A stretch of DNA of 64,000 nt from Flavobacterium covae. GTDB lineage: Bacteria; Bacteroidota; Bacteroidia; Flavobacteriales; Flavobacteriaceae. The position numbers and the translations under genes are program-made. Of this stretch, positions 1 through 12,771 are shown piece after piece (position 1 is the stretch's first letter; each line of letters begins with the position of its first letter). The notes beneath the pieces were generated by a model, which was given only the letters and a program-made list of their open reading frames with translations, ran no database searches and had not been told where the DNA came from. Location of the stretch: the NCBI GenBank assembly GCA_019565575.1, contig CP067379.1:1240001-1304000 (forward strand), read 5' to 3'.

Positions 1-254
1 CCTAGTTTTTTAGCCTGATGAGGAGAATTTGCCTTGATGATTTTATCAAACATTTCTTCATCATTAAACAATTTTGCTTTTTGTGCCATCATCCAATGTT
101 CGGCAGTTGAAAAAGAAATTCCGTCTACAGTAAATGAACTCTGCCACCATTGACTAAAACAAGTTTTGGTTATACTTCCGTCATTTGAAGGTTGATGTCC
201 CCAAAAGAAAAGGAACTTCGTATTTTTATCTATATTTTCTATTGTGTATTTCAT
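1..254 (-). CDS. NADAR family protein (YbiA-like), 3' end cut by window
   Basis: The reverse strand reads from an ATG at 254 and runs off the window edge. The 84 visible residues include FFWGHQPSNDGSITKTCFSQ, then WW, then a TAEHWMMAQKA motif and ANSPHQAKKLG. This is the N-terminal half of the NADAR fold (YbiA, COG3236). NADAR proteins are N-glycosidases acting on ADP-ribose-linked or riboflavin-pathway substrates, and the family was named for its genomic links to NAD and ADP-ribose. The start codon overlaps the stop of the upstream PRPP synthetase gene in an ATGA, so the two are translationally coupled in one operon, apparently under the Nudix regulator further upstream. The family call is firm; the substrate is unknown. 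Confidence 0.85.
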   Translation of the reverse strand, partial: MKYTIENIDKNTKFLFFWGHQPSNDGSITKTCFSQWWQSSFTVDGISFSTAEHWMMAQKAKLFNDEEMFDKIIKANSPHQAKKL

Positions 255-1080
255 TCTATTTCAATCTTAATCGTTTGAACTTTTTCTTCTTCAAAATCTT
301 TAAAAGAATTGGTTGTAAAGATTTTTTCAAAAATTTGTAATTGATCGAATCCTTTGTTAAAAATTCCGTGGCTAACAGCCAAATATAATTTGCCAGCCTT
401 CTTTTTTTGTAATGCTTCGGCTAATCCTATAAAAGTTCCGCCTCCGTCGCATATATCATCTACAATTAAACAAGCTTTTCCTTGTAAATCATCGGTATAT
501 ACTTTAAAATCTTTCAGTTTTCCTGTTTTTACATCTCGGCTTTTGCTAGCTTCGACTACTTCGACACCGCCTAAATATTCAGAGACTTTATATATTTTCT
601 TTAAAGCACCGCCATCTGGTGAAATTAAAATTACTTCTTCACCAATATTTTCAATTACTTTTTCAATAAATTTATAATTGGTTATGACTTGGCAATTGTT
701 AAGTACCGCAGGAGTTACTTCGCTATGCGCATCAAAAACATACACTTTAGAAAGGTTTAAACTGTTCAAGATATCAGCATACACTTTTACCGAAAGTGGT
801 TCACCAGGAATCATTACACGATCTTGTCTTGCTGCTGGAAAGTACGGAATGAAAAGTTCAATTTCTTTTACCTCCATTCTTCTCAAAGCATCAATCGTTA
901 AAATAATTAATCCAAAATCGTTAAAACTATTTGCACGATGGGTAATGATAACTTTTGAGTAGTATCAAATGGTTGAATTTTTATATGGGGTTCTCCTCCA
1001 GAAAAAGTGAATGTTTGATATTCAATTTGGTTTTGTATTCCAAAGGGAGTGAAGCTGTTATCTAAATTTAATACGAACAT
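251..1080 (-). CDS. prs: ribose-phosphate pyrophosphokinase (PRPP synthetase-like), one frame break
   Basis: PRPP synthetases make phosphoribosyl pyrophosphate from ribose 5-phosphate and ATP. Seen here are IPYFPAARQDRV, VFDAHSEVT, SPDGGALKK and the PRPP-binding loop LIVDDICDGGGTF. The start is ATG at 1080 (MFVLNLDN...). Its frame runs into a stop, but one extra A in the run at 953-956 joins it to the downstream frame through VIITHRANSFNDFG. The restored protein is about 277 residues, shorter than the usual 310-320 of housekeeping Prs, as in the NAD-cluster paralogues. It overlaps the NADAR gene by 4 bases, and two NrtR-type palindromes lie just upstream. The likely role is supplying PRPP for NAD salvage. 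The break looks like a base-calling error. Confidence 0.8.
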
Positions 1081-1091
1081 ATCTTTATAAG

Positions 1092-1112
1092 TTTGCGTTA
1101 ATGTTACGCAAA
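1092..1112. promoter_or_regulatory. NrtR-type operator 1, upstream of the PRPP/NADAR operon
   Basis: An inverted repeat TTTGCGT - 7 bases - ACGCAAA lies 11 bases upstream of the prs start at 1080. The same architecture recurs at 1144-1164 and 2101-2117. It sits between nrtR and its presumed target operon, where NrtR repressors normally bind. Confidence 0.65.
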
Positions 1113-1143
1113 TATAAAACGTATTTTTTTATTGACAAAATAT

Positions 1144-1164
1144 TTTGTGTTTTTTTTACGCAAA
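1144..1164. promoter_or_regulatory. NrtR-type operator 2
   Basis: TTTGTGT - 7 T residues - ACGCAAA has one mismatch to operator 1 in the left arm and the same 7-base spacer. It is 52 bp (about five helical turns) from operator 1, so two regulator dimers could sit on one face of the promoter of the prs operon. Confidence 0.55.
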
Positions 1165-1314
1165 GTTGATTTTAGAGAAATTTATAAGATAACCACAGAT
1201 GACACTTTTTGAAACCTATATTTTTGAGAATAGCTTACTTTCTAAAATAAAAATACGTTTACAACTTGACAGAATGAATATCAAAATGCTCAAAATGACT
1301 GATTTTAATCTGTG

Positions 1315-1334
1315 CTCCCGATAGCTATCGGGAG
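1315..1334. repeat. 20-bp perfect palindrome, dispersed Flavobacterium-type repeat
   Basis: CTCCCGATAGCTATCGGGAG is a perfect palindrome downstream of nrtR. The core CCCGATAGCTATCGGG is, to my knowledge, a common dispersed intergenic palindrome in Flavobacterium. It has no T-tract, so it is not a classical terminator, though it may form a transcript-end hairpin. Confidence 0.6.
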
Positions 1335-1403
1335 TGGCAATTTTTATAAGCTATTGCACTTAATTTAATTATTCAATATCAAAAGTTAATTGAAGTAAAT
1401 GCT

Positions 1404-2096
1404 TTACGCAAACTTGATTTCAAAAACCATTCCGTCTTTAGAAAGTTCTTCGTATTTAGCAACGTTAAATTTAAAAAATTTAGCTGGACGACCAGATTTT
1501 GGATGATGGATATGATCTGTTTCTTCAATAAAACCTAAACTGAGAATCTTTTTTCTAAAATTACGTCGGTCAATTTCTTTTCCGATAATAGATGTATATA
1601 GATGTTCCAAATCCGAAAATAAAAATTCTTTGGGAAGTAAATCAAAACCTATAGGTTGGTACCTTAATTTAGCTTGTAAACGTTCTAAAGCTTTACTTAC
1701 AATTTTATTATGGTCAAAAGCCATTTTAGGAATTTCATCTACTTTAACCCAACATACGGCATCAGCATCAGTGTCGGCGATTAATTTTAATTTAGATGGA
1801 TTCACAAGTGCAAAATATGCAACAGAAATTACTCGGTTTCTAGAATCGCGATACACATCATCCCCAAAAGTATAAAGTTGCTCAATATAGTTTACTGTAA
1901 CATTGGTCTCTTCTTTGAGTTCTCGTTTTATAGCATCTATCAATGATTCATTTTCTTTTACTAATCCACCAGGTAGTGCCCAGTGTAATGTATCTGTACC
2001 AAATTTTTGTTGAATAAGTAAAACATATAACGACGAATTTGCATAAGCAAAAACAACCCCATCAACTGCTATTCGTATGTTTTGTGAGATACTCAT
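1404..2096 (-). CDS. nrtR: NrtR-type Nudix transcriptional regulator
   Basis: This is an intact 230-residue protein. Residues 1-140 form a Nudix domain with GGLVKENESLIDAIKRELKE followed by ETNV, close to the Nudix box GX5EX7REVXEEXGU. Residues 150-230 form the winged-helix DNA-binding domain typical of NrtR (FDLLPKEF, RRNFRKKIL, GRPAKFFKF). NrtR proteins repress NAD salvage and synthesis genes and sense ADP-ribose; Bacteroidota relatives such as AraR sense other ligands. The neighbouring PRPP synthetase and NADAR genes favour NAD control here. A palindromic site ends 4 bases upstream of the ATG, suggesting autoregulation. The ligand is inferred, not visible. Confidence 0.88.
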   Translation of the reverse strand: MSISQNIRIAVDGVVFAYANSSLYVLLIQQKFGTDTLHWALPGGLVKENESLIDAIKRELKEETNVTVNYIEQLYTFGDDVYRDSRNRVISVAYFALVNPSKLKLIADTDADAVCWVKVDEIPKMAFDHNKIVSKALERLQAKLRYQPIGFDLLPKEFLFSDLEHLYTSIIGKEIDRRNFRKKILSLGFIEETDHIHHPKSGRPAKFFKFNVAKYEELSKDGMVFEIKFA

Positions 2097-2100
2097 ATCC

Positions 2101-2117
2101 TGCGTTATTTTTACGCA
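2101..2117. promoter_or_regulatory. NrtR-type operator 3 (autoregulatory)
   Basis: TGCGT - 7 bases - ACGCA lies immediately upstream of the nrtR start codon at 2096, with the same arm core and spacer as the two sites before prs. Position and match point to autoregulation. Confidence 0.6.
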
Positions 2118-2346
2118 AAAGTAGAAAATCTGTTTTCTTTTTTAAACTTTTTGTTTGACGAGTTGATTATTTACTGATTTTGTGAGAAGCTTCTTGTTTG
2201 AATTTGTAGTGTGTTTTTTTAAAAAAATCAATTAATACGGGGAAAATATTGTTGATTTAAAAGAATAATAGCTTATATCTAATTCGTGAATGTTAATTTT
2301 AAACACATCTACCGCTAGTTAATAACATTTATTTAAAAAGATGTAT

Positions 2347-2381
2347 TTGTGATGTTTTTTTATTTAAAAATTATATTTTTG
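2347..2381 (+). promoter_or_regulatory. Bacteroidota-type promoter for the 2407-23376 locus
   Basis: TATTTTTG at 2374-2381 matches the Bacteroidota -7 element TAnnTTTG, and a TTG lies at 2347-2349. The 24-base spacer is just above the usual 17-23. It is about 25 bases upstream of the ATG at 2407. The five following genes have gaps of only about 11-65 bases, so this may drive the whole locus. Confidence 0.45.
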
Positions 2382-2406
2382 TTCTCAAAAAAACAAACTA
2401 GATTTC

Positions 2407-5400
2407 ATGAGGCTCAAAATAGCAGTTCTTTTTTATTTACCTCTTTGTATAACTATTGTAATGTTTTTTCAGAAGAGAGAGATACAATAGTAAAAGAAAG
2501 TAAGGAGAAAACAAGTTTTTCAAGATTAGATTCAAAGATAGTATTTCGAGAATCTATGGGGTATAAAACCCAAAATAAATGGATTAGCCCAGAATATATA
2601 TCCTCTTTTTTTGATATTGAAGATAAAGTTATTCAAGACGATTTTTTGAGTAAAATCTTCAATGAAAAAACGCTAAAATACGTTCAGAATATATCAAAAG
2701 AAGAATTAGTACAACTACCAATAGGCTTAAAAGGGCAAACAAATGATGGCTTTAAAGCAGAAATGGTTATAGTAAAAGCCAAAGTTACTCCCGAATATTT
2801 AGAATTAACAGCTTTTGCACGTTTAGAAACTCAATTTTTAAATACGTACTTATATTTTGCAGCAGAAGATTTAAAATTGTCTCATTCTGGAGGTATTATA
2901 GGAGATTGGAAGTTACATTCTTTAGGTAATACGAGTTTACCTCAATTGGGCGGTAAAGTTTTGTTAACTGTTTTAGGAGGAGACATAAATCGGAAAGAGG
3001 GATCAATAAAGGGGGATAGTTATATAGAATTTGATTGTAATGGATTCAAAGGTTTATCTTTTAAACTAGACGTTCGATTGTCTCGTTCGTTGGTAGTACC
3101 AATTGATGGAGAGGGTAAGCGTAAAGAATACGGCTCAGATTTGTCGGAAGATAAAAAGAAAGCAATTGGGAATGATCATTATGTAGGAGCTACTTTAGGA
3201 ATAAAAGGGGGAGGATGGAATGATTTATTGCTCGAATTAGACTTACCTGCTTTTGAGATAACGAAGTTAAAAAATTGGAGTTTTAAACTTAAAAAAGCTA
3301 CAATAGATCTAAGTGATGTTAAAAATAACCCAGAGGTCGATAAAAGTTTCCCAAAAGTGTATGATACGAACGGTTTTTTTCCAGAAGGAAATAAAAATAT
3401 ATGGAAAGGTTTTTTTGCGGAAGAAGTAGAAATTACTATGCCCAAACAATTTTCAAATAAATCCACAGGAGAAAGAACGAAAATTCAAAGCACAAATTTA
3501 TTGATAGACAATTTTGGTGTAAGCGGCACTTTTGCAGGATATAAACTTTTAGAAAAAGGGAGTGCATCAGGATGGCAGTATAAATTAGATTATGTAGGTA
3601 TAGGTTTAGAATTAGGACGGATAAAATCAGCAAAAGTATTAGGTTATATAAAACCATCTGCAACAGGTGATTTTATAGAAATTTTAGGAACTTTTAATGA
3701 AGATAAATACTTGTTTCAAGCATCTGTTACGAAATCTAATTTTAAGATGTTTAAAGGAAAGTTAATCTTTGAAAAGAATTCTTGGGTAAAATTAGAAATG
3801 GATGATAGCAATGCTGAGTTCAAAGCTTCCGCTTTTTTAAATGGGAAAATGGCTTTTAAAGGGGGAATAGAAAAAAATAATACTGGTCCTAACGATAATA
3901 GCACAATTCATACCTTTGATAGTTCTGATAGTAATGTAGATCAGGCTTTGGGAGGTGTTCAAACAGGTAGTCAAGTAGTTGTTACGAAAGTACACGATTA
4001 TTTGAATAATAATTTTTCATTTATTAAAGCAGATCCCAAGAAAAAAGCCGTTGAGCAACTTAAAGAATATGTTGATAAAGGATATGATCAGTTGAGAGTT
4101 TTTGTTCAAGCCCAGGTTTTTTCTTATGCCGCGGAAATAGCAAGTGAAAAAAATATAGAAGCAGAAAAAGAAAATAGTCAGGAAGAGAAGGATAAAGATT
4201 CTATAATTTTCAAGGCATAGTTTTTCAGAATTTAAAATTACAATCCCACGCATTGCCTTATATAGAGGCGGATTATTTTGGTTATCCAGCCTCAGCAGAG
4301 CAAAAATTTGGAAATTTTTCGGTAGCAATAAGTAATATTCACCTAATAACCCCATCAAAAGAAGAATTAGGATTAGCATTTAATATGAAAGTGAACCTAA
4401 TGGGAGGAGGTTCTCAATCAGATACAAACGGATTTATATCAGCAGAAGCAGGACTCAAGATTTTAAGCAAATTTGAAAATAAAACATTCCATTCTTATAA
4501 ATTTAATAGAGTAGTAATAGACGAGATAAAAGTAGATGTAGAAAAAAGTGGTTTTACACTAAAAGGAGGTTTAAAAGTATTTAATGAAGATCCTATTTAT
4601 GGCAAAGGATTTCAAGGAGAATTAGCTGTAGAATTAAAGAAGTTAGAGGTAAAAGGTATAGCTAAAGGAATTTTTGCTAATAAAGACTTTGCCCATTGGT
4701 TTGTAGATTTTCAAATAGAAAATACAGGATCTTCAGGAAAGTTTGGTTTACAACGGGTAGAAGGCGGTTTGTCTTACAGAATGAAGCGTGTTGATGGCGG
4801 GATGATGGCAAATATAGCTACTAATGTGTATAAGCCCGATGCAAAATCAGGACTGGGCTTTAGAGCAGGGGTAAAAGCAAAATTTGGCGAATCTACTTCA
4901 TTTAAAGCGAAAGTATTTTTAGAGATGGAGTATAATCACACAGGAGGATTAAATCGCATTTATTTTCTAGGCGAAGGAGCCATGATGTCTGGTAATGGTC
5001 AAACAGAAGGGAATCTTCGAGATACATGGGCAAGTTATGACAAAATATTTTCAGGTAACGAAGCGAGTGAAATGAATAATTATCTTGCTAATGGTAATAT
5101 GTTGGCCATTTCTAAACGTACCCACCCAGTATCAGAAATAGCTAAAGATGGAAAAGTAGGTGTATTTGTGAGTATAGAAAAAGATTTTGTTCATGATTCT
5201 TTTGATGGACTCTTTGAATTATACCTCAATTTAGAAGGGATAAAGGGATCTGGAGAAAATCATAAATTTGGTATGGTACACATGTATTCAAGTCCTACCA
5301 AAAATTATTTGCATGTAGGGACTCCTATGGATAAGTTAGGGGCCATTTTTAAAATAGGATCATACGATGTAAATGTAGGCGCATATTTTATGACAGGAGA

Positions 5401-7390
5401 TGTGCTGCCCTCCCAAACCCCACCACACCCAAGAGTTTTAGAAATTCTTGGTCCAGATATCATGAACGATAATCGTAATTTAAGTTTATTAAACGATGGC
5501 AAAGGTTTTGCATTCGGATTAAACTTTAGTGTTGCCATTTCGTATGATGGAGATTGGTTTTATGCGTTTCTAGAAGCAGGAGGAGGATTTGATATTACCC
5601 ATAGAAAGCTAAATGGAGTGAGTTGTGCAGGACGTCCGGGGTTAGTGGGGAATGATGGATGGTACTCTATGGGACAGGTGTATGCCTATATTTATGGCGA
5701 AGCAGGATTGCGTATAAAGATATTCGGTATTCGAAAAGATATAAAAATACTAGGGGTAGGTATAGCCGCAATGTTACGAGGAGAATTTCCTAATCCAACC
5801 CACATGGAAGGTTATGTGGGAGTGTATTACAATGTGCTAGGAGGTATGATAAAAGGACGATTTAAATACAAAGCGGAAATAGGAGAGAAATGTGAATTTA
5901 TAGGAATGTCACAACCTCTATCAATCCCACTAATAGCAAGTGCAAGTCCAGATGGAGAAACCAATGTAGATGTGTTTAAAAAACCACAAGTAGCCTTTAA
6001 TTATAGCATGTTAGAACCTTTTTCAGCTGAGGATATGAATGGGAACCGTAAATTAGTTCGTATCAATCTAAAAAAATACGTACTAAAAGTAGACGGAACC
6101 CCTTTGTTAGGAGATATTCAGTGGATGGATCATAATACAAAAGTCAACTTTGTATCTTCAGAAGTACTTCCACCTCAAAAAGAAATAGTAGCAGAAGTAG
6201 AAGTAGGAGTAGAAGAAAAAATAGGTTCCTCATGGATTGCTCTTCAGGGAGGAAATACAGATACAGAAAAAAAGACGTTTACCTTTAAAACAGGTAATGC
6301 ACCAGAATACATACCTTTAGAAAATATTAGTTACAGTTATCCTGTAGTAGCTGCAAACAACTTTTATCCAGAGGAACATAAAACCGTTTATATAAAACTA
6401 AAACAAGGACAAAAATATTTGTTTGACGGATCAGTACAAAACTGGGTACTCAAAGGTGAAGTTAAAGAAGGTAACCAGCTGAAAGTTCAAGCGGCTTTAA
6501 AATATGAGGCGAGTGCTAAAAAAGTAAGCTTTACCTATGATAAATTAGCAACCCAAAAGAATTATCAATTGCAATTAACAGCCTATCCAGTAGGTACGGT
6601 AATAAGCACAGGAACAAGTATAGATTCTACCCAAAATTCAGGAACAACTACTATGGTTACTGATACTAGCTTTACTAATGAACAAATCATTACTCAAAAC
6701 ACAGCATTGGCTCAGAATAATACAAATTTAACCAAATCGTTTTTAAACTATGAGTTTAAAACCAGTAAGCATGCTACGTTTACAGAAAAGATAAAAAGTA
6801 TAAAGACAGAAGATAATTTCTTTATACCTGTTTCAGCAGACGTTCATAAAATACAGTTAGCAACAAATAAGTACGAAAATTTTAATGAAGCAGAATTGTT
6901 TGGAAACCAGTATACAAATGGCAAAGCCTTGATTAGTGTAGAGGCGGTTTTAGAAGATTCTTATTATAAAGAAATAATTTCACCGTTGATTTATCAAAAT
7001 TATCCACTTGAAAAAGGGAAAATTACAATAAAAAACAGAAATATATTCGAGTTAGGATTGCCCCCAGTTCGAGACATCAGTATTATAGAATATTACAGGA
7101 ATGAGATGTCTAATAATTCCAATTCAATATTTATAAATCAGCGATTTCCTTATGAATATAGTTTGGTGAAAACCTACAAACAAGATTTTTTAAATATAAG
7201 AGATCAAGTAATCAATAGCTATTTAAGTACTCCTATTAATTGGGAAAAATACAATCAGTATAAGGATCTAATAAATGGTGTTTTTCCTATATTGATGAAA
7301 GGAGAATATTTAATAAAGTTGATTTATCAAAATAGTCCAGAAAAAGAATTTTCTAGAGAGGTTATAATAAAATATAAGCGAATAAATTAA
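2407..7390 (+). CDS. giant secreted beta-rich protein of unknown function, two frame breaks
   Basis: I do not recognise the family. Two open frames (to 4220, and from about 4211 to 7390) join into one protein of about 1660 residues if one T is added to the run at 2464-2469 and one to the run at 4207-4210. The start is ATG 2407: MRLKIAVLFYLPLCITIVMF is a good signal peptide or membrane anchor in the frame opened by the first correction. The body alternates hydrophobic and polar residues, rich in G, K and N, as in long beta-solenoid or beta-barrel-like surface proteins. Phrases such as NFGVSGTFAGYKL and KSGFTLKGGLKVF recur in varied form, suggesting degenerate internal repeats. The last 250 residues look Ig-like. 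It is the first gene of the five-gene locus ending in a toxin, so a structural or export role is likely but unproven. Confidence 0.6.
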
Positions 7391-7418
7391 AAGATAGATT
7401 CGTGTCTAATTTAAGATT

Positions 7419-10400
7419 ATGAAAAAAGTTTTATTTTTTTTTATTTTATTTCCAGTATGCTTTTTAGCACAAGGATCATATAAATATTTGGTCGTTACTA
7501 GAGATAAAATTTATGTAAATCATGGAAAAAGAAATGTTGGACTAACTTCGGAAGGATCAAGTAGTCTAAATCTAGATATTTATTCCCATAGTAATAAAAA
7601 AATATATTCAAAAAATTTTTATACTCAAGTTCTTGGTATTTATAGGGAGTATTATTCAGAAAATTTGTATCCTACGCGTAGGAGGTCTGAAATATTAGAA
7701 ATTTCTTCAGATCAATATCCAATTCGAGTAGAGTATTCTACTAATAAACGCTATTTAGGTAATGATTGTTCAGGTAATTCAACAAAAATTATAAAACTTG
7801 AGGATGCTACCCAAAATATTTTTTTGATGTTACAGAGGGAGAAGATATTTGTGAAATACCTCCAGCAATAGGGGATTTAAATTATTTCAGTGATACTGTT
7901 TTTGGATATTCTTTATCAAGTAAAGATTATCCCAAATGTGGTTCTTTTGAATGGGAAAATAATGTTAATTATCTTGTTGATTATTATGAATATAGTTTTG
8001 ATAAGATAAATTTTTATAAGTTGCCTATAAGATCAGATTCGAGAGTTTATTTTGAAGATCTTGTAGGTTTGTCGTCAAATCTACCTCAAACAATCTTTGT
8101 TAGAGGAATTTATAAAAATAGCTCAAATTATTTGTATAGTTCTAATTTTGGTTTTCCTTTGTATACAAATGTTGCTGTATATACTTTTTATAGATGTCCT
8201 CCAAAATTAATTTCATCAATTGGTGTTGATACTAATTGTTCAAGTATTTCAGACGGCTTAATAAGGTTTAAATTTGATAATGATCTAGAGCCTGATGAAA
8301 TTTTACATCTTCTTTTAAAAGATGCAAATACTAGTGGTGTCTTTGGACAAAAAGATGTTTCTTCTACTGAATTTAATAACAATAGAGGAAATTTAGTTTG
8401 GAATGGTTTACCAAAAGGAAATTATATTTTAGAGTATCAAACTATAAAATCAGGAAGTCAACCTTCCAGTTTAGTGATTAGCCCAAAGATTCAAATTGAT
8501 TCTCCCTCAAAACTTACCTTTACTACTACATCAACGCCTATATTATGTTATGGAGATAACAGCGGCTCAATAACAATCAACGCCATTGGAGGGAAAGGCA
8601 ATTATCAATACAGTAAAGATGGAGGAAATAGTTGGCAACTCTCAAATGTATTTAATGGATTAAGATCTGGGAATTATTCTGTACAAGTAAAAGACAGCAA
8701 TGGCTGTTTAGCTCCCGATGGTGCACAAGATGTACTAATAAATCAACCTAGTGGATTATTAGGGATCGAGTTAGTCAAAACCATTTCCCCTTCAACAGAT
8801 GTATCTACAGATGGTCAAATAGATGTGCGTATTATAGGCGGAGTAGCCCCTTATACTTATTTTTGGCAATCTACCACAAATAACCTCAATGGTCAGATAA
8901 ACAATGAAGACATATCAAGTTTATCAGGAGATGCGACTTATACTTTGATCGTTAGAGATAAAAATAATTGTACAGCCTCTTTTACTCAAACTTTAGAAGC
9001 TCCTGAACCCATAGTCATAAAATTTGACAATCCTGTGATTAAATGCCATGGAGGCACCGTTAGATTAACAGCAACCGTATCAGGAGGAAATCTACCTTAT
9101 AAAAATTTAGAATGGATACCTAATAATTATCTACCAATAAATACTGCCAATACTTCTAGTATAAACAATCTATCAGCAGGAGATTATCTATTTCGAGTAG
9201 TAGACCAAAGAGATGTTATCCGAACAGCCCTTTACAAGGTTGATACAGCCCCTTCAAAACTAAATATAACAGGATTAAATACTACAATTATAAGGGGGTA
9301 TTTCTACAGTTTATCAAAAATGCTCCAGCGATACCAATACAAGAATAGACGTAACCATTCAAGGTGGAGTAGCTCCTTATAACTATGTTTGGACCAATAA
9401 AGACAATCCTAGCATAGTACTTAGTACTACTGAAGATCTAATAGCACCAACCCCTGGTAGTTATCAGTTGAATGTAACTGATGCTAACAGTTGTACAACA
9501 ACCCAGTTATTTAATGTGGTAGGAGCTACCCCACTTGATTTTACCCCATTAATTGAAACGGCTATACTTGATCCCGGTACAGCTACAGGAGCCATACGTA
9601 TCAACGCCAATGGCGGTACAGGAGATTATACCTATAGTAAAGAAGGTGTCAATTGGCAACCTTCAAACATTTTTACTAATTTAAAAGCAGGTAACTACGA
9701 TTTTTATATAAAAGATACAAACGGTTGTATAATAGGCCCTAAAAGAATCACTCTTACAGAACCACCAGTATTTCAAATAACTATTCAAAAAATAGAAGGG
9801 ATTAAATGTTTTGGAGAAACAACAGGAAGTCTCAAAGCCATCGCAATAGGAGGAACACCTAATGCCACTGCTCCTTTTATAATTATAGTTGGACTCATAC
9901 CACTACAGGTACGGTTTATACAGGAGAAACCCTAACAGATTTACCAGCAGGGACATACACAATACTAGTAACAGATAAAAATAATGTTACACGTTCAGCT
10001 CAATATGAACTGTTATCTCCAAGTGTATTAAACTTTACTACTACTACCAAACAATTGAGTTGTTTTGGAGCTAATGATGGTCAAATTAGTCTAGATGTAC
10101 TAGGAGGAACCCCTCCGTATACATATTATATAAATGATACAATATATCCAAATGCCATAATAAGCGGTTTATCACCAGGTAATTACACACCCAAAGTAAA
10201 AGACGCAAATAATTGTATTTCAGAAAAAGCAGTAATAATACTAACACAACCTGATCCATTAAAAGCCACAGAAAAGATTCTTCCTGTTTCCACATTAACA
10301 ACAGCAGACGGAGCCATACAGGTTACCGTGAGCGGAGGCACGCCCCCTTATAATTATAGTTGGACCCCTGATTTGGGTAACACAAACAATCCTCGAAATC

Positions 10401-12760
10401 TTCTAAAAGGAGAATACAAACTTAGATTAACCGACGGTAAAGGATGTCATTTAGATAAAGTATACAACGTTGGACTCATAGAACCACTAAACCTACATTT
10501 AGATGGAACAAATAGTCATTTAGATTTAAATTGTTTTGGCGAATCAACAGGTAAAATAAGCATCCTTATAAATGGAGGAAGACCAGGACCTATAGAAGCA
10601 CCTTATACAATAAGGTGGTATGATGCTAAAAATCAGCAGATAGGAGATAAAGAAACTATTAGTAATCTACCAGCAGGAAATTATAGCGTTACGATAACCG
10701 ATTTTAATACCCCGAAAGGAGAAATAAAAAAAATAGTTACAATTACTCAACCTTTAGCAGCTTTAAATTTACAACTCACACAAACAAAGGCAGTAATTTG
10801 TAATCAACAAAAAACAGCCGAATTGCAAGCAACGGTTCAAGGAGGAACGCCCCCTTATACTTATCAATGGAAAAATTCATCCAATAAATTAATAGCAACA
10901 ACAAAATTACTGTCTAATATAGGGGCAGGAAGCTATACCCTTTTTGTAGAAGATGCCAAAGGTTGCAAGACCAATCAAAACAGTATAATTACGGAACCAG
11001 CAGTTTTACAAGGAGTATTAAAATCTACTATGGGGACTATTTACGGACAACCAACAGGAACTATAGAACTACAAGAAATTTCAGGAGGAACAAAGCCCTA
11101 TCGTTATAAGATGAATGCTGGTAGTTGGCAAACCACAACAAAATTTGAAAAATTAAAGGCAGGCAATTATACCATAACGGTTGAAGATGCCAATGGATGC
11201 TCACTAGATTTAAAGACCAAAATAACAGAACCAGAAGAACTCATAACCCGTATTTTAAATACCAATCAAGGCATTATCCAATGCCATGGCGATCAACCAG
11301 TCAATTTAGAAAGTATAACAACAGGAGGAATACAACCCTATTTTTTTAAATGGAAAAAAAATGGAATAATAATTCCAAATGCACAATTAAACAAACTGAA
11401 TTTAGTAGGAGCAGGAACCTATGAAGTACAAATAGCAGACAATGCAGGTGCCCAATCTTCCGCATTGATAACAATAAAAGAACCAGAAACATTACGAGCT
11501 ATTTATACTAAAGTAGATGCCTCATGTGAAGCTCCCATAGGAGGGAAGATTATCCTAGAAGTAAGCGGCGGAACAGCCCCCTATACTTATCAATGGAGCA
11601 ATGGATTCAAAGGAACCAACTCCCTAGCTACAGATTCCTATCATGAATTAAAAAATATAGGTATAGGAAATTATAGCGTGCAGGTTACCGATGCAAATCA
11701 TTGCGTTTTAGTAGATCCAAAACTCACTAATATAAATATAAAAACCACTGGAGGATTACAATTAAACGAAAAAGTTACAAATGTAAGCTGCGGTCAAACC
11801 AATAACGGAAGCATCCTTTTAAACCCTAGTGGAGGAACAGGGAAATACCATGTAGAATGGGATAATCCATCTTGGCAAGGTTTAGAATTAACAAATCTAG
11901 AAGCAGGAACGTATAAAGGAACGTTGACAGATCTAGGCAGTGATTGTAAGCTACCATTTACATTAACCTTACAAGGATCAATCCCTTTAGTGGTAAATCT
12001 AGGAGAAGATATAGTGTTATGTAAAGGACAATCCCATACAATAGATGCAGAGATCAAACTACAAGGGTTGGATTATTTATGGACTTCTGAAAAAGGGTTT
12101 AGTTCAACCAATCCAAAAGTCACCTTCACTCAAAGTGGTACATATACCCTTCAAGTAAAAAATGGACATTGTGTATATAGTGATCAAATTGTAGTTAAAG
12201 TTTTAGATCAAGCCATTGAAGCAAATTTTATGATAGCAACCCAAACCTATCGAGACCAAGAGATTGTTTTAGTAAATATTAGCAACAATTCTACTCCCAA
12301 TACGTATGAATGGATCTTGCCAGACAGTGCAGAAATTATAGCGCAAAATAAAGATAACATTATTGTAAAATTCAAACAAAATGGGAAATACCAAGTAGGA
12401 ATTAAAAGTAAAACAACTTCAGGTTGCCAAGAAGAACAACTAAAAGAAATTATAGTAGAAGAAAACACAAAAAATACAACAACCCATGCAAGCAATTTAT
12501 TAATTAAGAATTATAAAATTTACCCTAATCCATTAGAATCAGATGATAAAGAAATGAATGTAGAAGTAGAATTAGCATTTGATTCTCCTATTACCCTATC
12601 AGTATATCGTATGGAACTAGGAGCCTTAATTTTAGAATTAGAAAAACCAGCAAGTAAAAATCACGTAGAAAAAATTCCATTCCAACACGCTGCTGGAGTG
12701 TACTATGTGATAATGAAAACCAATGGAGCAGTTCAAGCCAAAAAAGTAATAAGAAAATAA
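7419..12760 (+). CDS. SprB-repeat surface protein with T9SS C-terminal sorting domain, three frame breaks
   Basis: About 1780 residues once single-base losses are restored in the T run 7819-7825, the G run 9294-9298 and the T run 9875-9878. It begins with signal peptide MKKVLFFFILFPVCFLAQG. From about residue 350 it carries many SprB-type repeats, each built around IxCxGxxxGxIxxxxxGGxxPYxYxW...L.aGxYxvxVxDxxGC (for example VSGGTPPYNYSWTP). The last 80 residues (YPNPLES, VYRMELGALI, AAGVYYVIMKTNG, KKVIRK) are a T9SS type A sorting domain, so the protein is exported and attached to the cell surface. SprB-repeat proteins serve as mobile gliding adhesins or filaments. Gene order suggests it works with the giant protein upstream and the FN3, barrel and toxin genes downstream. 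Confidence 0.85.
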
Positions 12761-12771
12761 TAGTAATAAAA

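Larger units (their letters stand above)
1113..1403. other. intergenic region between prs and nrtR
   Basis: No gene is seen in this stretch between the nrtR stop and operator 1. It contains the second NrtR-type palindrome and one 20-bp perfect palindrome, annotated separately. A lone half-site ACGCAAA overlaps the last codons of nrtR at 1406-1412. Confidence 0.5.
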
